This document shows, in pieces, positions 14,040-25,454 of a stretch of 64,000 bases of DNA (position 1 is its first letter; each line of letters starts with the position of its first letter). Location of the stretch: contig CM055103.1 of the NCBI GenBank assembly GCA_029204225.1, positions 6,568,852 through 6,632,851 of the forward strand, read 5' to 3'. The notes under the pieces were generated by a model. The model was not told where the DNA came from. It made no database searches and saw only the letters and a list, made by a program, of their open reading frames with translations. The position numbers and the translations under genes are program-made. The stretch comes from Diphasiastrum complanatum (taxonomy: Eukaryota; Streptophyta; Lycopodiopsida; Lycopodiales; Lycopodiaceae).

Positions 14040-17000
14040 TCCATCTAGTTAGGGCTTCTCAAAAATTACTTGCTTGATGAATTAATGCAAGTCGATGGCT
14101 TTCGTCGTAAATAGTCTGTCTGTAGATTTAAACGTAAATTGTCACTCTACATAATTGAACGTAAACTGTCATGCCAAAAATGCGAAAAATCCCTTAACAT
14201 TTGAGGCATCTGGCATTTTGCCAAAAAACCAAAGTGAGAAAAAATCCCAAAAGACGAAAATCCCAAAAATGCTGACATTGTGAGCTGTTTCCGAGTAGTT
14301 ATGCAGACTGTGTAAAAACATGAAGAAATCTACAAGTTTGGGTAAAAATTGGATGAAGATTAAAATGTTGATTAGTCGATTAGTAGGAGAATAATCCAAC
14401 ATTGTTAAGGTGAGATTAGTTCTCAGTTTTGCCAGATGAGTTTCGGGAGGTGGGTAAGTTGAGCCACTCTGAAGATGATATTGCTCCATTTGTTAAGGAG
14501 TCTCAACCACCTATCAGTTGTGTTGTTGGTGATGAGGGAGATATGGCCGAGGTGGTTGAGTAGATAATGTAATTGTAGATGTTGTTACTTAGGATACAAC
14601 AGCAGCTCCAATAGATATAGGTGTTGAAAGGGCTGCTTCTCCAACAGATACATGTGTTGGAAGGACTGCTTCTCTAGATCCAAATGATATTAAATTGAGA
14701 ATTTTTGACTACATGTTATTCAAAACATTCAGTAAAATTTTATTTATTAGAGATTTCTCTCTTATTTGAAAGATTATTATATTTATGTAAAAAATGTTTG
14801 TTTCTTAGGTTGTGTTAATTATCTTTTTTGTAAAATGTGTTTATTGTTAAATAATTTTTTTTAGAAATTAAGCATATATTTTTTAATTTTACATCTGTAG
14901 TATTTACTTAGCTATTAAAATACAAATATTAAAGCACAAACAAATTACCATGTATTTTTTTAGATAGTTTTAATTATCTTTTTGTTAAAAGAGTTTATTG
15001 TTGAATAATATTTGTTAGAAATTAAGCATATTTTTTGTATAGTTGACTTGACTGTTAAAATACAAATATTAACAACCAAGTTATCAAAATTATATTAAAA
15101 TGAGTTTTGTTGATTTTCTTTAAAATAAAATTTTAAAACTATTTTGCATAACTTCGTCTAAATTTTAAATATAATTTGCAAAATGTAGCATTCTACAAAA
15201 TAATTAATTCATTTCTGATTCAAAATCTACATGAATTTTGAAAAAATAGTAAGTTCTCCAAAAAAAAATGGGTCATGTGCCATTTCTCGTTTCAAAAGAT
15301 TTTGCGTTTACTACACACACAAATTTCTAAAAAGAAAAACATGTTGCACAAATAGAACATAAATGATGATATTTGGCTACATTTCTTTGTAATAGCATGA
15401 CAAATGTGGACCCAATATTGTACTTGTGTATCTTGCATGCTTATGTGCACCATAGTGGAATTGAATTCCACATTTTTACACCTTGAGGAGGCTTCAGTGA
15501 AATGAGGAGTAAAGTAGAGAACATATTTGATGCATTAACTAAATTAAATTGTATTCCCAAAAAGGTTGCTTGGTTGGTAACACTCTCCATTCCCGTCAAG
15601 AGGTTTGGAGTTACACGCCTACCAATTTCACCTCGCCATCTTGGTGTGCATAAACCAATGAGCTTTATGCCAAATCATAGCATCATTGTTGCATGGCCTT
15701 CCCATGAGATGTGACACCAAAAGTTGCAATGTCACTACTATAAATAATGTAAACATTGTCCATAGTTACTTGGTATGAGGTAGTCTTCCTCTGAGTAGAT
15801 TCAAAAAAACAAATCAATCCTTTGCAATGACAGAGTTGGAACTATGCACATGTATGTAGGGCCAAATCCTTGATGGTGCACGAGTGGATGTTTGCATCTT
15901 TATGCTCTTTCTTATCTTGCCTTACATGCCATGGTGATATTGGACATGATAAAGCTATTGAATTAGTTGATTTTGTCCACAAAAAGTGCAATCCATTTGG
16001 TGGAAAAGATCTTGGGTTGTGGCTTTACTCACGTGAAGCTCAAACCTCCACAAGCACAAGTAGTTGTCCTTGGTTTAAAGTCCATTTTTTGACCCTTGTT
16101 GCTCCTAACCAAGGTTAAATATTGCACTTTGGGGCCTCATTGTTGGCAAAAGTTGAAGGCCTCCCTTCAAGGCCTTGCTATTGCTTGGAGGAAAGTTAAG
16201 ATGCTTGAAAGTTGTCCATTGCACTTGTATTGCTTGCCTTTTAGGGGCATTTACTTTGACCTTTTAGGTTTTTGCTTTCTTGCTCATTAAAATCAGTGTT
16301 CCGGAAAGCCGGCATAGTTCAAGAATGGAACTGGCATCTTTTCTCAAAAACCAGCACGGCAAAAATTGTACAAGATTTTTTATGTCATAAATCTTGGATT
16401 TTATAAGGGAAAACCGGCAAGTAAGAGCTTGTCACTCAATAGACGCCAAAGAACTTTTTCACATATTGGTTTTTGGAGGTTTTTCACATTAAGAACACTG
16501 CATTGAAATCGTTCATCTTCCCTGATGTTGTGGGTCCTACACACATAACCAATTGAGATGTTGTCTATACATTGCATGCTTCAAGGGGTCTCATACTTAA
16601 TGGGTTGTACACATAGATACTAGAAATACATCGCATGTTCCAAGGGGTTTCATGAATCATACTTACTTGGGTTGTACCAGCAGATGAGATCAACTATAAA
16701 TGTTGTCATTCGTCCTACTAGTTCCAAGTGTCTAGTACCTATTAGGTTGACGTCAAAAAAGAAAACAAATTGTACAAATGCACTTATGATTGGGGGCCAG
16801 GTCCATGAACCATAGCCAAAACCCTAGAAGGGGCATTCATATCATTTATTTATTTGAATATTTGTGGCCTGCATTAGCCATATGGTACCCCCGTTAAAGG
16901 ATACTGGCAGTAAAAGTGGCAGTGCTCATCGTGACGGGCGTGAAATTCTGCAGCCTTTCAGTGCAATGACAGGGACACCCACTAAACGTACTGTCCGCAC

Positions 17001-17060
17001 GTCAGGTGCCTTCCTGCCCGTCTAAAGTACCTTTCAACCAGGCACTTGGCGGGCCGCCTT
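14040..17060. other. AT-rich intergenic DNA, no gene seen
   Basis: About 3 kb with no recognisable coding region. The ORFs at 14169-14489 (minus) and 15502-16290 (plus) have no motif I can identify and look like chance open frames. Very T/A-rich stretches occur at 14720-15300. Confidence 0.5.
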
Positions 17061-17065
17061 CAAAT

Positions 17066-17236
17066 GGAGGCTCAAGCCTTTCATGTTGAAGGACCAAGTC
17101 CCTGGCCGGCTGCAATGCCCGTCAAATAAAGGCACAAACCAGCATTAATCGAAGGTTCAAGCCTTTCATGTTGAAGGACCACGGCCCTGGCCAGCTTTGC
17201 AATGCCCGCCAAATTAAGGCACAAACCAGCATAATG
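17066..17236. repeat. Tandem duplication (85-bp unit)
   Basis: Two copies (17066-17150 and 17151-17236) share CAAGCCTTTCATGTTGAAGG and AAGGCACAAACCAGCAT. The unit is GC-richer than its surroundings. Confidence 0.9.
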
Positions 17237-17329
17237 ACAGTCTTACATTGTATTGCCCTTCATCTACATAAGGCTTTCACTATCTTTTCAATAGAAAATA
17301 GTGACTTTATATGAGGGACAAAATGTAGA

Positions 17330-17600
17330 GTTTGGTGATTTAGGCGCATCGAGTTCGGTAAGAGTCAACCGAGTTTGGTGACTTAGGCGCATTAAGAGTG
17401 GATACTGTGGCCATGAGGAGCCATGCTCAAGTCTTGGTAGCCGAGTTGGATAAGAGTGGATCTTGTGGCAATGAACTCATGAATTGATTGAATGATGAAG
17501 AGCCATGCTCAAATCATGGTCGTCGTGTTGGATAACAGCTGACCTTGTGGCAAAGAAGAGCCATGCTCATTGTGGAGTTGAAGAGTCATTCTCAAGTCGG
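17330..17600. repeat. Degenerate tandem repeat
   Basis: GAGCCATGCTCA recurs four times. It is accompanied by CGAGTTGGATAAGAGTGGA and CTTGTGGCAA variants, and before that a doubled GTTTGGTGA-TTAGGCGCAT. No coding potential. It has the character of an old LTR. Confidence 0.7.
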
Positions 17601-18351
17601 TGCTGATAGTACAAAAGAAAACGTAGAAATCATGCAAGGACATGTGGGAGCCAATGGGTTTCAAAAAGGACTAGGCCTTTTATGTGATTAGACTTAGACG
17701 TATTGGCATAGAATGTAGTATTGTACATATTGACACTAGTGCAATGTACCAAGTCACAAAAAAAAAGTTGCCCAAATAAGTTGGTGAAAACTTCATTTTC
17801 CTTGCTCAAGGACAAAGTTGAAATCCAATCCACCACAAAAATGAGGACAAAGGAGAAAAAACAAAAAACTTGAAAATAGTTTCAACACTCAAGGCCGAAA
17901 GTAGCATGGAGGTGGAGAGAATATGCATACAAGTTTGATCATTCCCTTGAAATGGGAAATGGCAAAGAGACCCGTTCTTTAAAAACCCTTACAACTTTTT
18001 GTCTAAATTTTGACTGTCAAGTTTATAGCTTTTCAAAACCTTTTTCTTTCACATACTTCATTTTGCTAGTATTCCAAATTTGTGTGCTTTATAAGAGACA
18101 CTCTAAACATTGATCGTTAAAAAGCTTAGAAATAGCAAAAGTTAAAAATCTCCTTATCATTTCATTTGCAAAATAATCTTAAAAATTCCAACATTAAAAA
18201 AATATCATAAAATATGAATGACACACAACTATAGAGAAATTAATCAAACCTAAGTAGTCAAATGACAAATTGCATTAATGATGAGACATAGCATCAATAT
18301 AAAAAAAAGTATTCGTGAAATGCAGAAGAATGTAAATTATTTATAATTAAG

Positions 18352-19146
18352 TTGATTTATGAAGATGATCAATACAAATTGTCATTTCCAAGGTCTACTA
18401 CTTCATCCACTCATCCTTTTCATCTTGTGCACTCGCATGTTCATTTTTCATCAACTAGGAACAATGGTGGTGCTACTATGTTTCTCTCCTTCATTGATGA
18501 CTACTCTAGATTCATTGGAGTCTTATCTTCAAAAGCTATGGTGTTTGAGACTTTCTTGAGAAGCTCTTGTAGAGAATTGATTTGATTTCAAGATCAAGGC
18601 TTTGAGGTCGGATGGAGGTGGGGAGTACATCTCTACAAATTTTCAAGAACATCGTGAGCAACTTGGCATCAAGGAGTCTCATAGGCTCCTTGATTTTGCT
18701 CACTATCACTAGACCTGATCTTAGATTTTGTGTCAATAGATTGAGTCAATATATGCAATCTCCTTTTATACATCATTGGAAGTTAGCCAAGAGAATACCT
18801 AGGTACCTTTCTAGCACTCTAGATTATGAAATTTTGTATCAAAGAGATAACCTTTGCTTGATTACCTTTTCATATTGCGATTTTGCAGGTGATAAGCTTG
18901 ATAGGAGTCCACTAATGCATTTGCTATATATCTTGGAGGTGGAGTCATCTCTTGGCTCTCAAATAAGTAGGACACTATCTCACTCTCTTCAACTATAGTT
19001 GAATACAAGGCACTCTCCACCACCACCACCAAGGAGATTTTACGGATCAAGAATATTTTGGTGGAGCTAAAGTGCATCACAAATGAAGATGTTCCCATCA
19101 TCAAGTGTGACAATATTTTAGCCCAAGGCCTATCTTCAAATTTCAT
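18352..19146 (+). mobile_element. Ty1/copia integrase joined to reverse transcriptase end and RNase H
   Basis: The plus strand first encodes integrase: KLSFPRSTTSSTHPFHLVHS, then FLSFIDDYSRF and LRSDGGGEYIS in a shifted frame. These match the copia integrase D-x-Y-S-R and the second catalytic Asp region (D-G-G-G-E-Y). Near 18690 it jumps to TRPDLRFCVNRLSQYMQSP, HHWKLAKR and RYLSSTLDYEILY, the end of reverse transcriptase. A frameshifted RNase H follows (DCDFAGDKLDRRST and SNKQDTISLSSTIVEYKAL by frame repair). The third integrase catalytic region and almost all reverse transcriptase are deleted. Confidence 0.88.
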
Positions 19147-19149
19147 CTT

Positions 19150-20285
19150 TCTGTTGGGAAAATGGAGATGGGTTGAATCAGCGGAAGCCCTTAGATACCA
19201 TTGTTGGATAGGAGCATTTATGCCAATAATGAAATGAGATGAAATGAACCATATGTTCTAATACCTCTTGAATAAATTCATCTCAGAATTAAAATCTTTT
19301 CAGTTTTCTTTAGTTAAATTTAGTAATCCTAACTATAGCGTTGTGAGTTGTCAATTATCTGGTAAAACAGAATGCACTAAAACTGAGAAATTAAAGTTAG
19401 AATGACAACAACCTTCAATGTATTTGAGATCTACTATGAATACCTTTGATAGCTGATGATGTAGGAGTCAATGACATCCATTCTACTACCTTCTCGAGGT
19501 GTCATAGACAACCATGGAAGTGGAGACATTATTGCTTTGGAAGTATGATGATTGTAGTGTGTTATCAAAACAAGAGTGAGTAAAAATCAGATAATTCAAT
19601 ACACAATAATGTGCAAGAAAAATCCTACCTATGCTTCAATTAAATGAGCTGATTACAATGATTCTTTATGAATCTGGTGTGCTGAATCAGTCAGAATATA
19701 GATCACTACAATGTTTATCATGAAATAGCTTACTATCATGCATATCACTATGTATCTCACACTACTTTGCACATTGTGAACTCTCTTACAATCACCTCTC
19801 AATGATCGATCTCTTCCTTTCTACACCTCACTACATGCATCTCTCATCACCTTTGATGTTGGCATTTAGTCACTATTTATTGATGAACTAACCATCTTGT
19901 AATCTTCTAATTAACTGTACAATGAATAAATATTGTATTAGATGGTAGTGATTATGACTAACAAAGCCTTATTATAGTTCATGACAATTTGTAGAGCACC
20001 ATAGAAGTTGATCGTGAGCAAACTGTTGTTATCATGTTTTGATATCTACAAGAAATACAGTATATTTCTACAAGTGTCAAGAAGTTCGCATTTTTTGGAA
20101 TTTTGAATAAGGCCCAAAATGACGAGATCTGCATGTATCTTTGATATTTTGCATTTTTCGCATGTTGCAAAACTTCATGTAGATTTGGAGGCAGTTGAAC
20201 TATCACTAGACTGTCACCAAATCGTGTGTAAATTTGCAATGTTGCATATTTTTTACTTTTTTGTTGTGTAGAATCCAGTGGTTTT
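19150..20285. other. Intergenic, no gene seen
   Basis: No recognisable coding region or tandem repeat. It may contain the LTR that should follow the copia fragment at 18352-19146, but I could not place ends. Confidence 0.4.
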
Positions 20286-20287
20286 CT

Positions 20288-20570
20288 TCAAAATTGCATC
20301 TCTAGTTGACGGGGAAAAAAAAAAAAGAGCTGTAGGACTATGTGGGTAATGATGTGGTCTTTCATTGACAAGTTGACGAAGATCAAAGCTCTCCTCCCCT
20401 TCTTGTCGAACACTTTAATGTCCACTTCATTTGGCGGTCTTCTCTCATCACCTATGACGACATCCCATAGTTCCTTCTCTATCAATATGTTTTTCATTTT
20501 GAATTTCGCATAGTTGGAAATCTCGTCTTGCTATTTTCGTTCAAAATGGACTCTCCCATGTTTGTCATCC
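20288..20570 (-). mobile_element. Ty1/copia Gag N-terminal remnant
   Basis: The minus strand encodes NYAKFKMKNILIEKELWDVV (shifted by one frame at its start), then RRALIFVNLSMKDHII. This is the start of a UBN2-type copia Gag (NY-x-x-W-x-x-x-M-x-x-x-L..LW). No primer site or LTR was found next to it, and it is truncated after about 80 codons. Confidence 0.75.
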
Positions 20571-20579
20571 CAAAACTGC

Positions 20580-21590
20580 AACCGTAGGCTAAAAGACGTG
20601 TTCTGAGTACAATGGCGACATCAGTAGCTTATTTAATGACCTATTAAAATTTTACACCAGGGCGTCCCGTCGCTTAGGTGGCATTTTGCAAGCCAAGTCG
20701 CTTTTCAAACATGAAATGCTTCTCACCTCACACTCCTGACTACCCGCTCCCTGAAAAGGGGCAAAAGAGATTTGACGTCCACTGAGCGCTTTCTCCACTG
20801 CAATCACTCTATTTTGTGGTACCGTACTTGCAGGTACAGTTCGGGTGCCCTTCGTTTGGAGTCCGTAGCCTTTCATTTGGGTCAAAACGGATAAAGGACC
20901 TCAAAATATGGACTTTTCTTGTTTTTGAACTATTTCTTCTTCTCTTGAAGTAACTTCAAACTTCAAGGACTTCAGGACCCAACTCCAGTTTCAAATTGAA
21001 ATTTTTTAATGAAGTTGAAGTTCACTTTGCACTTCAAGCCCTTTTCTTTGAAGTTTAAAATGGTTCCAAAGCAAACCAATGGCTCTCTTGGATCCAATGA
21101 CCCTAACAACAAGCGATCTCTATCGTCAATCTAAGTGACTTCTGATCCTATGGTCTTGCACATTTTGGTGCACCAATCTGGATCCCTCCGCGCGTTGGAC
21201 ACCTCCAACCACTAACATCCTCCTCTCTCTGGCCGCGTGGTGCTCAACCGCGAGCTCCCTGGCTCCTCTCTTCACGTGGCCATCTCTGTCTTCATAGATT
21301 TATGGCTATGGTAGCCTGACAAGAGCCAATCCAACACCCTACTCAATCCACAACCATCTACGGCCTTTTGAAATTAGCTTCCTTGCACCAGGGCACCCTC
21401 CTGTGACCATTCACAGTGTTGAAAACAGACTTCTCTGGAAAGAGAACTAAGATTTTGTAGTGCAAAAACCTAAGCCAGAGTTCTTGTACCTTTCTTCTCA
21501 CCTAGCAGCCTCTGTACAGCTCTTTAGCAGGCCAAACCACTTGCTCGGTCGCCCTACAGCTTGGAATTTGATGCTTTAAACTGTTCTTAA
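20580..21590. other. Intergenic, no gene seen
   Basis: GC-richer than its surroundings in places (20650-20880, 21180-21300). No coding sequence is recognised; the open frame at 20652-20885 (minus) matches nothing known to me. Confidence 0.4.
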
Positions 21591-21593
21591 ATA

Positions 21594-21890
21594 AGGAGGG
21601 GGATAATGTTAGCAACTGTGCTAACACTGGTAAAAAAATAAAAAAAGAGAAATAAAACTCCATGGCATGTGTTTTGTAAGCCCACATATGAGTATTTGTC
21701 AATAAACTTCCACCATGGCATGTGTGTTGTAAGTCCATGAATAGAAGCTTAAAACAATAAAATAACTTAAACTTAGGATGAGAACTTAGATTAAGAAACT
21801 TAGGCTTAGAAATATTTGTCTTAAGTTATCTTAAGTTTCAAGTTAGAAACTTTCAAAGTTCTAAGTCCTAAGTTAGAAGTTCTAGAATGT
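21594..21890 (+). mobile_element. Possible polypurine tract and truncated LTR
   Basis: AAGGAGGGGGA followed by TAA and then TGTTAGCAACTGTGC at 21607 looks like a plus-strand polypurine tract and LTR start. The presumed LTR is cut at about 21890 by the LTR of the nested minus-strand element. It contains a 54-bp doubled phrase (CCATGGCATGTGT near 21660 and 21714). Evidence is limited to the junction pattern. Confidence 0.35.
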
Positions 21891-22432
21891 CTAGTTTGTG
21901 GAAAATTTCACTTTATTGATAAATCTGAGAAGCTTATATTTCAAGTGTGCGACCGACCCTAGTCTTCGGGGCGCTAGCATGCCAAGGCGAGAGCCATGAC
22001 AACATTCCAGCAAGGGAGGCTAAGACTTGGTTGGAGCTCGCCCTGAGTCGCAACCCGCACTCCCCTATAGTATTGGTGGGATTCGGCACCCTCCCTCATA
22101 CCAAGCACTCTACCCAGGCTGGTAAAGCACATTTTTCTCTCTCTAGAAAGTCATTTTCTCTCTCTAGATTTTATTGATCCCCAGGTTTCCTTTAATCATG
22201 CCTAGATCGGGTGAGGTGATTGCACATCGATCTGAGCTCTCTGGACTTCGCTAGAACTGATTAAAGATTTTCAGCCATAGGAACTTGGCGCCGACTGGAT
22301 TCTGGTCACGGTGGCGCTGTGAGCGGCGCCGACGCTATTGGTGCCGGGAGCAGCAGGGGCGCTACTGGCGCCGGGGACAATGCTGGCGCCAGTGGCGCCG
22401 AAAGTAAAGCTTGTAAAGGTAGCTTTACAACA
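21891..22432 (-). repeat. Outer element 3' LTR, truncated
   Basis: Matches 30650-31156 over about 500 bp. It ends in TTTACAACA at 22432. The plus-strand TTTATT at 21912-21917 is an AATAAA polyadenylation hexamer on the element strand. The part corresponding to 29958-30640 of the other LTR is absent. Confidence 0.85.
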
Positions 22433-24168
22433 TCCACCCCACCTTTATGAAATCTGATGTCCTCATCAGATGTCAGATTAAAGTAAATGTGTCTCCCAAT
22501 TAAAATAAATATACATTTAAGCTACTTGGCACAGTACTCAATTTACTGGCCACTTTTTATTAACATTGAAGCGGGCACACCACAAGTCGGAGGCTCAGCT
22601 CTTTGTACTGAAAAATTACATAACTTGAAAGTATCTCTTTGTCTAGGAAAAGCGTAGATTTTATATCGCTTTCGTAAAACCCAAGAACCTTATTAACTGG
22701 TGACAAAGGCCTTTCTTTGAAATGTTCGCCCCTGTCGCTTCTGACTTTCGACTTTGGAACTCCTTTGAGCTCCTGATTTGTCCTTAATGCACTTTGTGTT
22801 GAGCACCTTGAGCTCCAGATTTGATCAGTTCCGCACAGGTATCAAGGCTCCCTGAGCCAAAGGATGTACCGTTTGATTGGCCACTTTATGGTCCACTCCG
22901 TGCCTTGTTGCTTCTGCACCTTGATTTCTCTCCTTGTCCCAGCCTGATCTTGACACATTTCCTTTTTGGCTCATTAAGGTAGGCAAAGATTGAGTACTCC
23001 GCAATGCACCTCTCACTTAGCTTGAAGTAGCTCTTTGAATCAGCCCAAATGTAACCATTGACCTCGTGGAGAGCCAAAGGGTCGCACCAATTTGATCCGC
23101 ATACGAACTATCTCTTCGCGTTTGTTTGAAGCACCATGTCCGTCGCGCAAAACTTGACTTTCACAATTCCATCACTGGTCAGTTGCCTCACAATCAAAAC
23201 AAGAAGTGTACATCAAGCTTGGCTTCAAGTAGCTCTCTTTGAATCAGACACATGCACTAGAGTTTGCACTAGTCCGATCTCAACACGAACTGTCCCTTAG
23301 CGTCCGTTCGAAATACCAAGTCTCTCATGCAAGACTCAACTTTCACAGTTCCTTCATTGATCAGCTGCCTTACACGTAACACAAGCCAGCGTACTCATAT
23401 GTTTCCTCATCATTGTTGGTCCAGAAAAAGCCTATAACAAGCTTTTCTTTCCACAACAAAAACTTGTCAACTTATTAGGTCCAAAGTTCGCCAATCTCCT
23501 CGTGTGAGTATGGCTAGGTCACCTTGAATTTGCCCCAAGAGAGAGGTGTGTGTGATAGTTCCCTTCTTGATCGGACTTACAGTAGAGTTCTTCAGACAAA
23601 AAGCCTTTCCAATACTTTGCTTCCCATTTGCTTGGATTATGGCTTGATCCAACTTGTTGCCAATCTCTGAAGAGGATCCTAGTCTTTCCCCTTTGAGGAA
23701 AAACCCAACTGATACTGGATATCACCCATGCTTAGTGAGTTTCAGTTCCGAAGGTGGCCGTCCCAAAATGAAGACCAACTGCTCCATAGAAAATCTCCCC
23801 TGAAATTGCCCTTTCCAACTTTTGACTTCCTGCTTGCATCTGGTGGGCGTGTCGCAAATGAAACTATCCATCCTTTGCAAACATTGAGTTGTTTCGTTGC
23901 CGTTCACGTGCGAGTACTTGAACTGCAAATCCGTCCCACAGATTCTGTAGTCCTCTTTGTTTGATGGTATCAGCCTTCAAAAGAAAGGTTCCTTCTCGAG
24001 CCATCAGCTCCTTGTATCACAAGCAATCATGCAAACTAGGCAAAGCACGAGTACTAAGACTCACCACGAATACATACAAGTAAGACACTCAGGCAGATTT
24101 ACTAACAAGTAACAAAGACAAGGTCCCCCTTTGAGATGGTCCTGCCAACCGACCTTTGCCTGGCCGCA
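22433..24168 (-). mobile_element. Interior of outer element, non-gag sequence
   Basis: This block occupies the place of gag but carries no Gag or zinc-knuckle motif. On the minus strand it gives several open stretches with protein-like composition, broken by stops. One is LDQAIIQANGKQSIGKAF (about 23590-23645). Another is a module found twice in diverged form: INEGTVKVESCMRDLVFRTD (about 23320) and VSDGIVKVKFCATDMVLQTN (about 23150). The two copies also resemble each other at nucleotide level (CTTCAAGTAGCTCT versus CTTGAAGTAGCTCT). I do not recognise the protein. It may be host sequence captured by the element, or diverged internal sequence. Confidence 0.5.
24164..24168. repeat. Target site duplication, left copy
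   Basis: CCGCA directly before the inner LTR, repeated at 29421-29425 directly after the other LTR. Five bases is the usual length for LTR retrotransposon integration. Confidence 0.95.
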
Positions 24169-25087
24169 TGTTGCGCCGGCGCCTCAAAGGGCGCTGGGAC
24201 TTGAGCGGTTTCCCCAACACGCGCTTAAGTCTAACATTCATCCATCATGCACTTACGTAAAAGCCAACTCAGAATCGTAACAAGCTTAACCATTCAGACT
24301 TAAGAAAACTGGAATCCCAACCAACCCGAAAGCCAACTCAGAATCCGTCCCCAAAAGGTAACCAAAGGCAAAGACAAGCCACACATGAAACCCAAGGCAT
24401 AGTGGTCGCCAAACTGACCAATTGGCATAGCGGCAAGCCCCATGTCGATGACAGGGACCCTTAGGCGCCAGCGACGCAAAAAGGTTGTAGTAAGGGTCCT
24501 TCCACTTGGACCAGTCCCGGAGGCGAAACCGAAATGGTAATCATCCCCAAGGATCAACTTTATTAGATTTGGAAGAGGTTACATTCATACATAGACTGAC
24601 CGGTCTCGGGGCCACCAACACGTGCTGGGCATTGTGCCTGGCTCGTGCTGGTAGAGGGAGCTGAGACCTGGCGACTGGATTCCTGGCGCTGGTTGAGCTG
24701 CCCAAGTTTCTGTCTGCCGGACTCCCCCTATAGTTCTGCTGTGATTCGGCGCACCCCCTCTGGTTTGAAACATAGTGCTTTCGGGTAAAGCACGCTTTTT
24801 AGGACTTAGTTTTTATTTGCTGATTAAGCCTGGCAAGCCTGGCAGAATCAGTCTGGCTCCCGGACATGGGTCCCGGGAGCCGTCCCGGCGGCCGAATCAA
24901 CCTGCTTTCCTGACTAGGCCATGACTCGAGCTCCAGAGCTAGCTCATGACTTTGTGACTACTTGACTGGCTCACCACAGGTCGGAGGCTCAGTCCTTGAC
25001 ATTCTAACTTGCTCTGGGACCTTAGGGAGTGTCACCCCTTTGAGTCTTACAGGGCACGCTGGGTGCACCCAAGTCAGCTTTACAACA
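24169..25087 (-). repeat. Inner element 3' LTR
   Basis: 919 bp, starts TGTTGCGCC and ends TTTACAACA on the plus strand. The plus-strand TTTATT at 24559-24564 is an AATAAA polyadenylation hexamer on the element strand. Offset to the other LTR is exactly 4333 bp. Confidence 0.97.
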
Positions 25088-25098
25088 TCCTCCCCTCG
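25088..25098 (-). promoter_or_regulatory. Polypurine tract of inner element
   Basis: TCCTCCCCTCG on the plus strand is CGAGGGGAGGA on the element strand, immediately before the 3' LTR. It is the expected primer for plus-strand DNA synthesis. Confidence 0.9.
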
Positions 25099-25454
25099 TT
25101 TGAGAAAGCTGATGTCCTCATCAGGGCCAAACTAGAACCTAAGACTCATGGCACGGGCTTAATTCACCGGCCAGACTTTAGTCACATATACAAGGGCACG
25201 GGCTTGATTCACCGGCCAAAGAAAACCAACTGTAAAGCAGAGTAATGATATTGTGTTTTACACCCAGCACAGGAAAAGTGTGGATCTAGTTCACTTACGT
25301 AAAACCTGTGTGAAGCTGCTGCACTTAGACATCAAACTGAAGCTCACTCCTCAATGAGAAATGCGGCTTACTTTATTAGCATGAAAGAAAAAGGTACTCA
25401 CGGCTCCCTTAAGCCTCAGATATGTCGTTGTGGTCGCACATCTGGATGAGTCCC

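Noticed and set aside
14169-14489. 106-codon ORF on the minus strand
   Set aside because: No recognisable family; sits in non-coding DNA next to copia debris.
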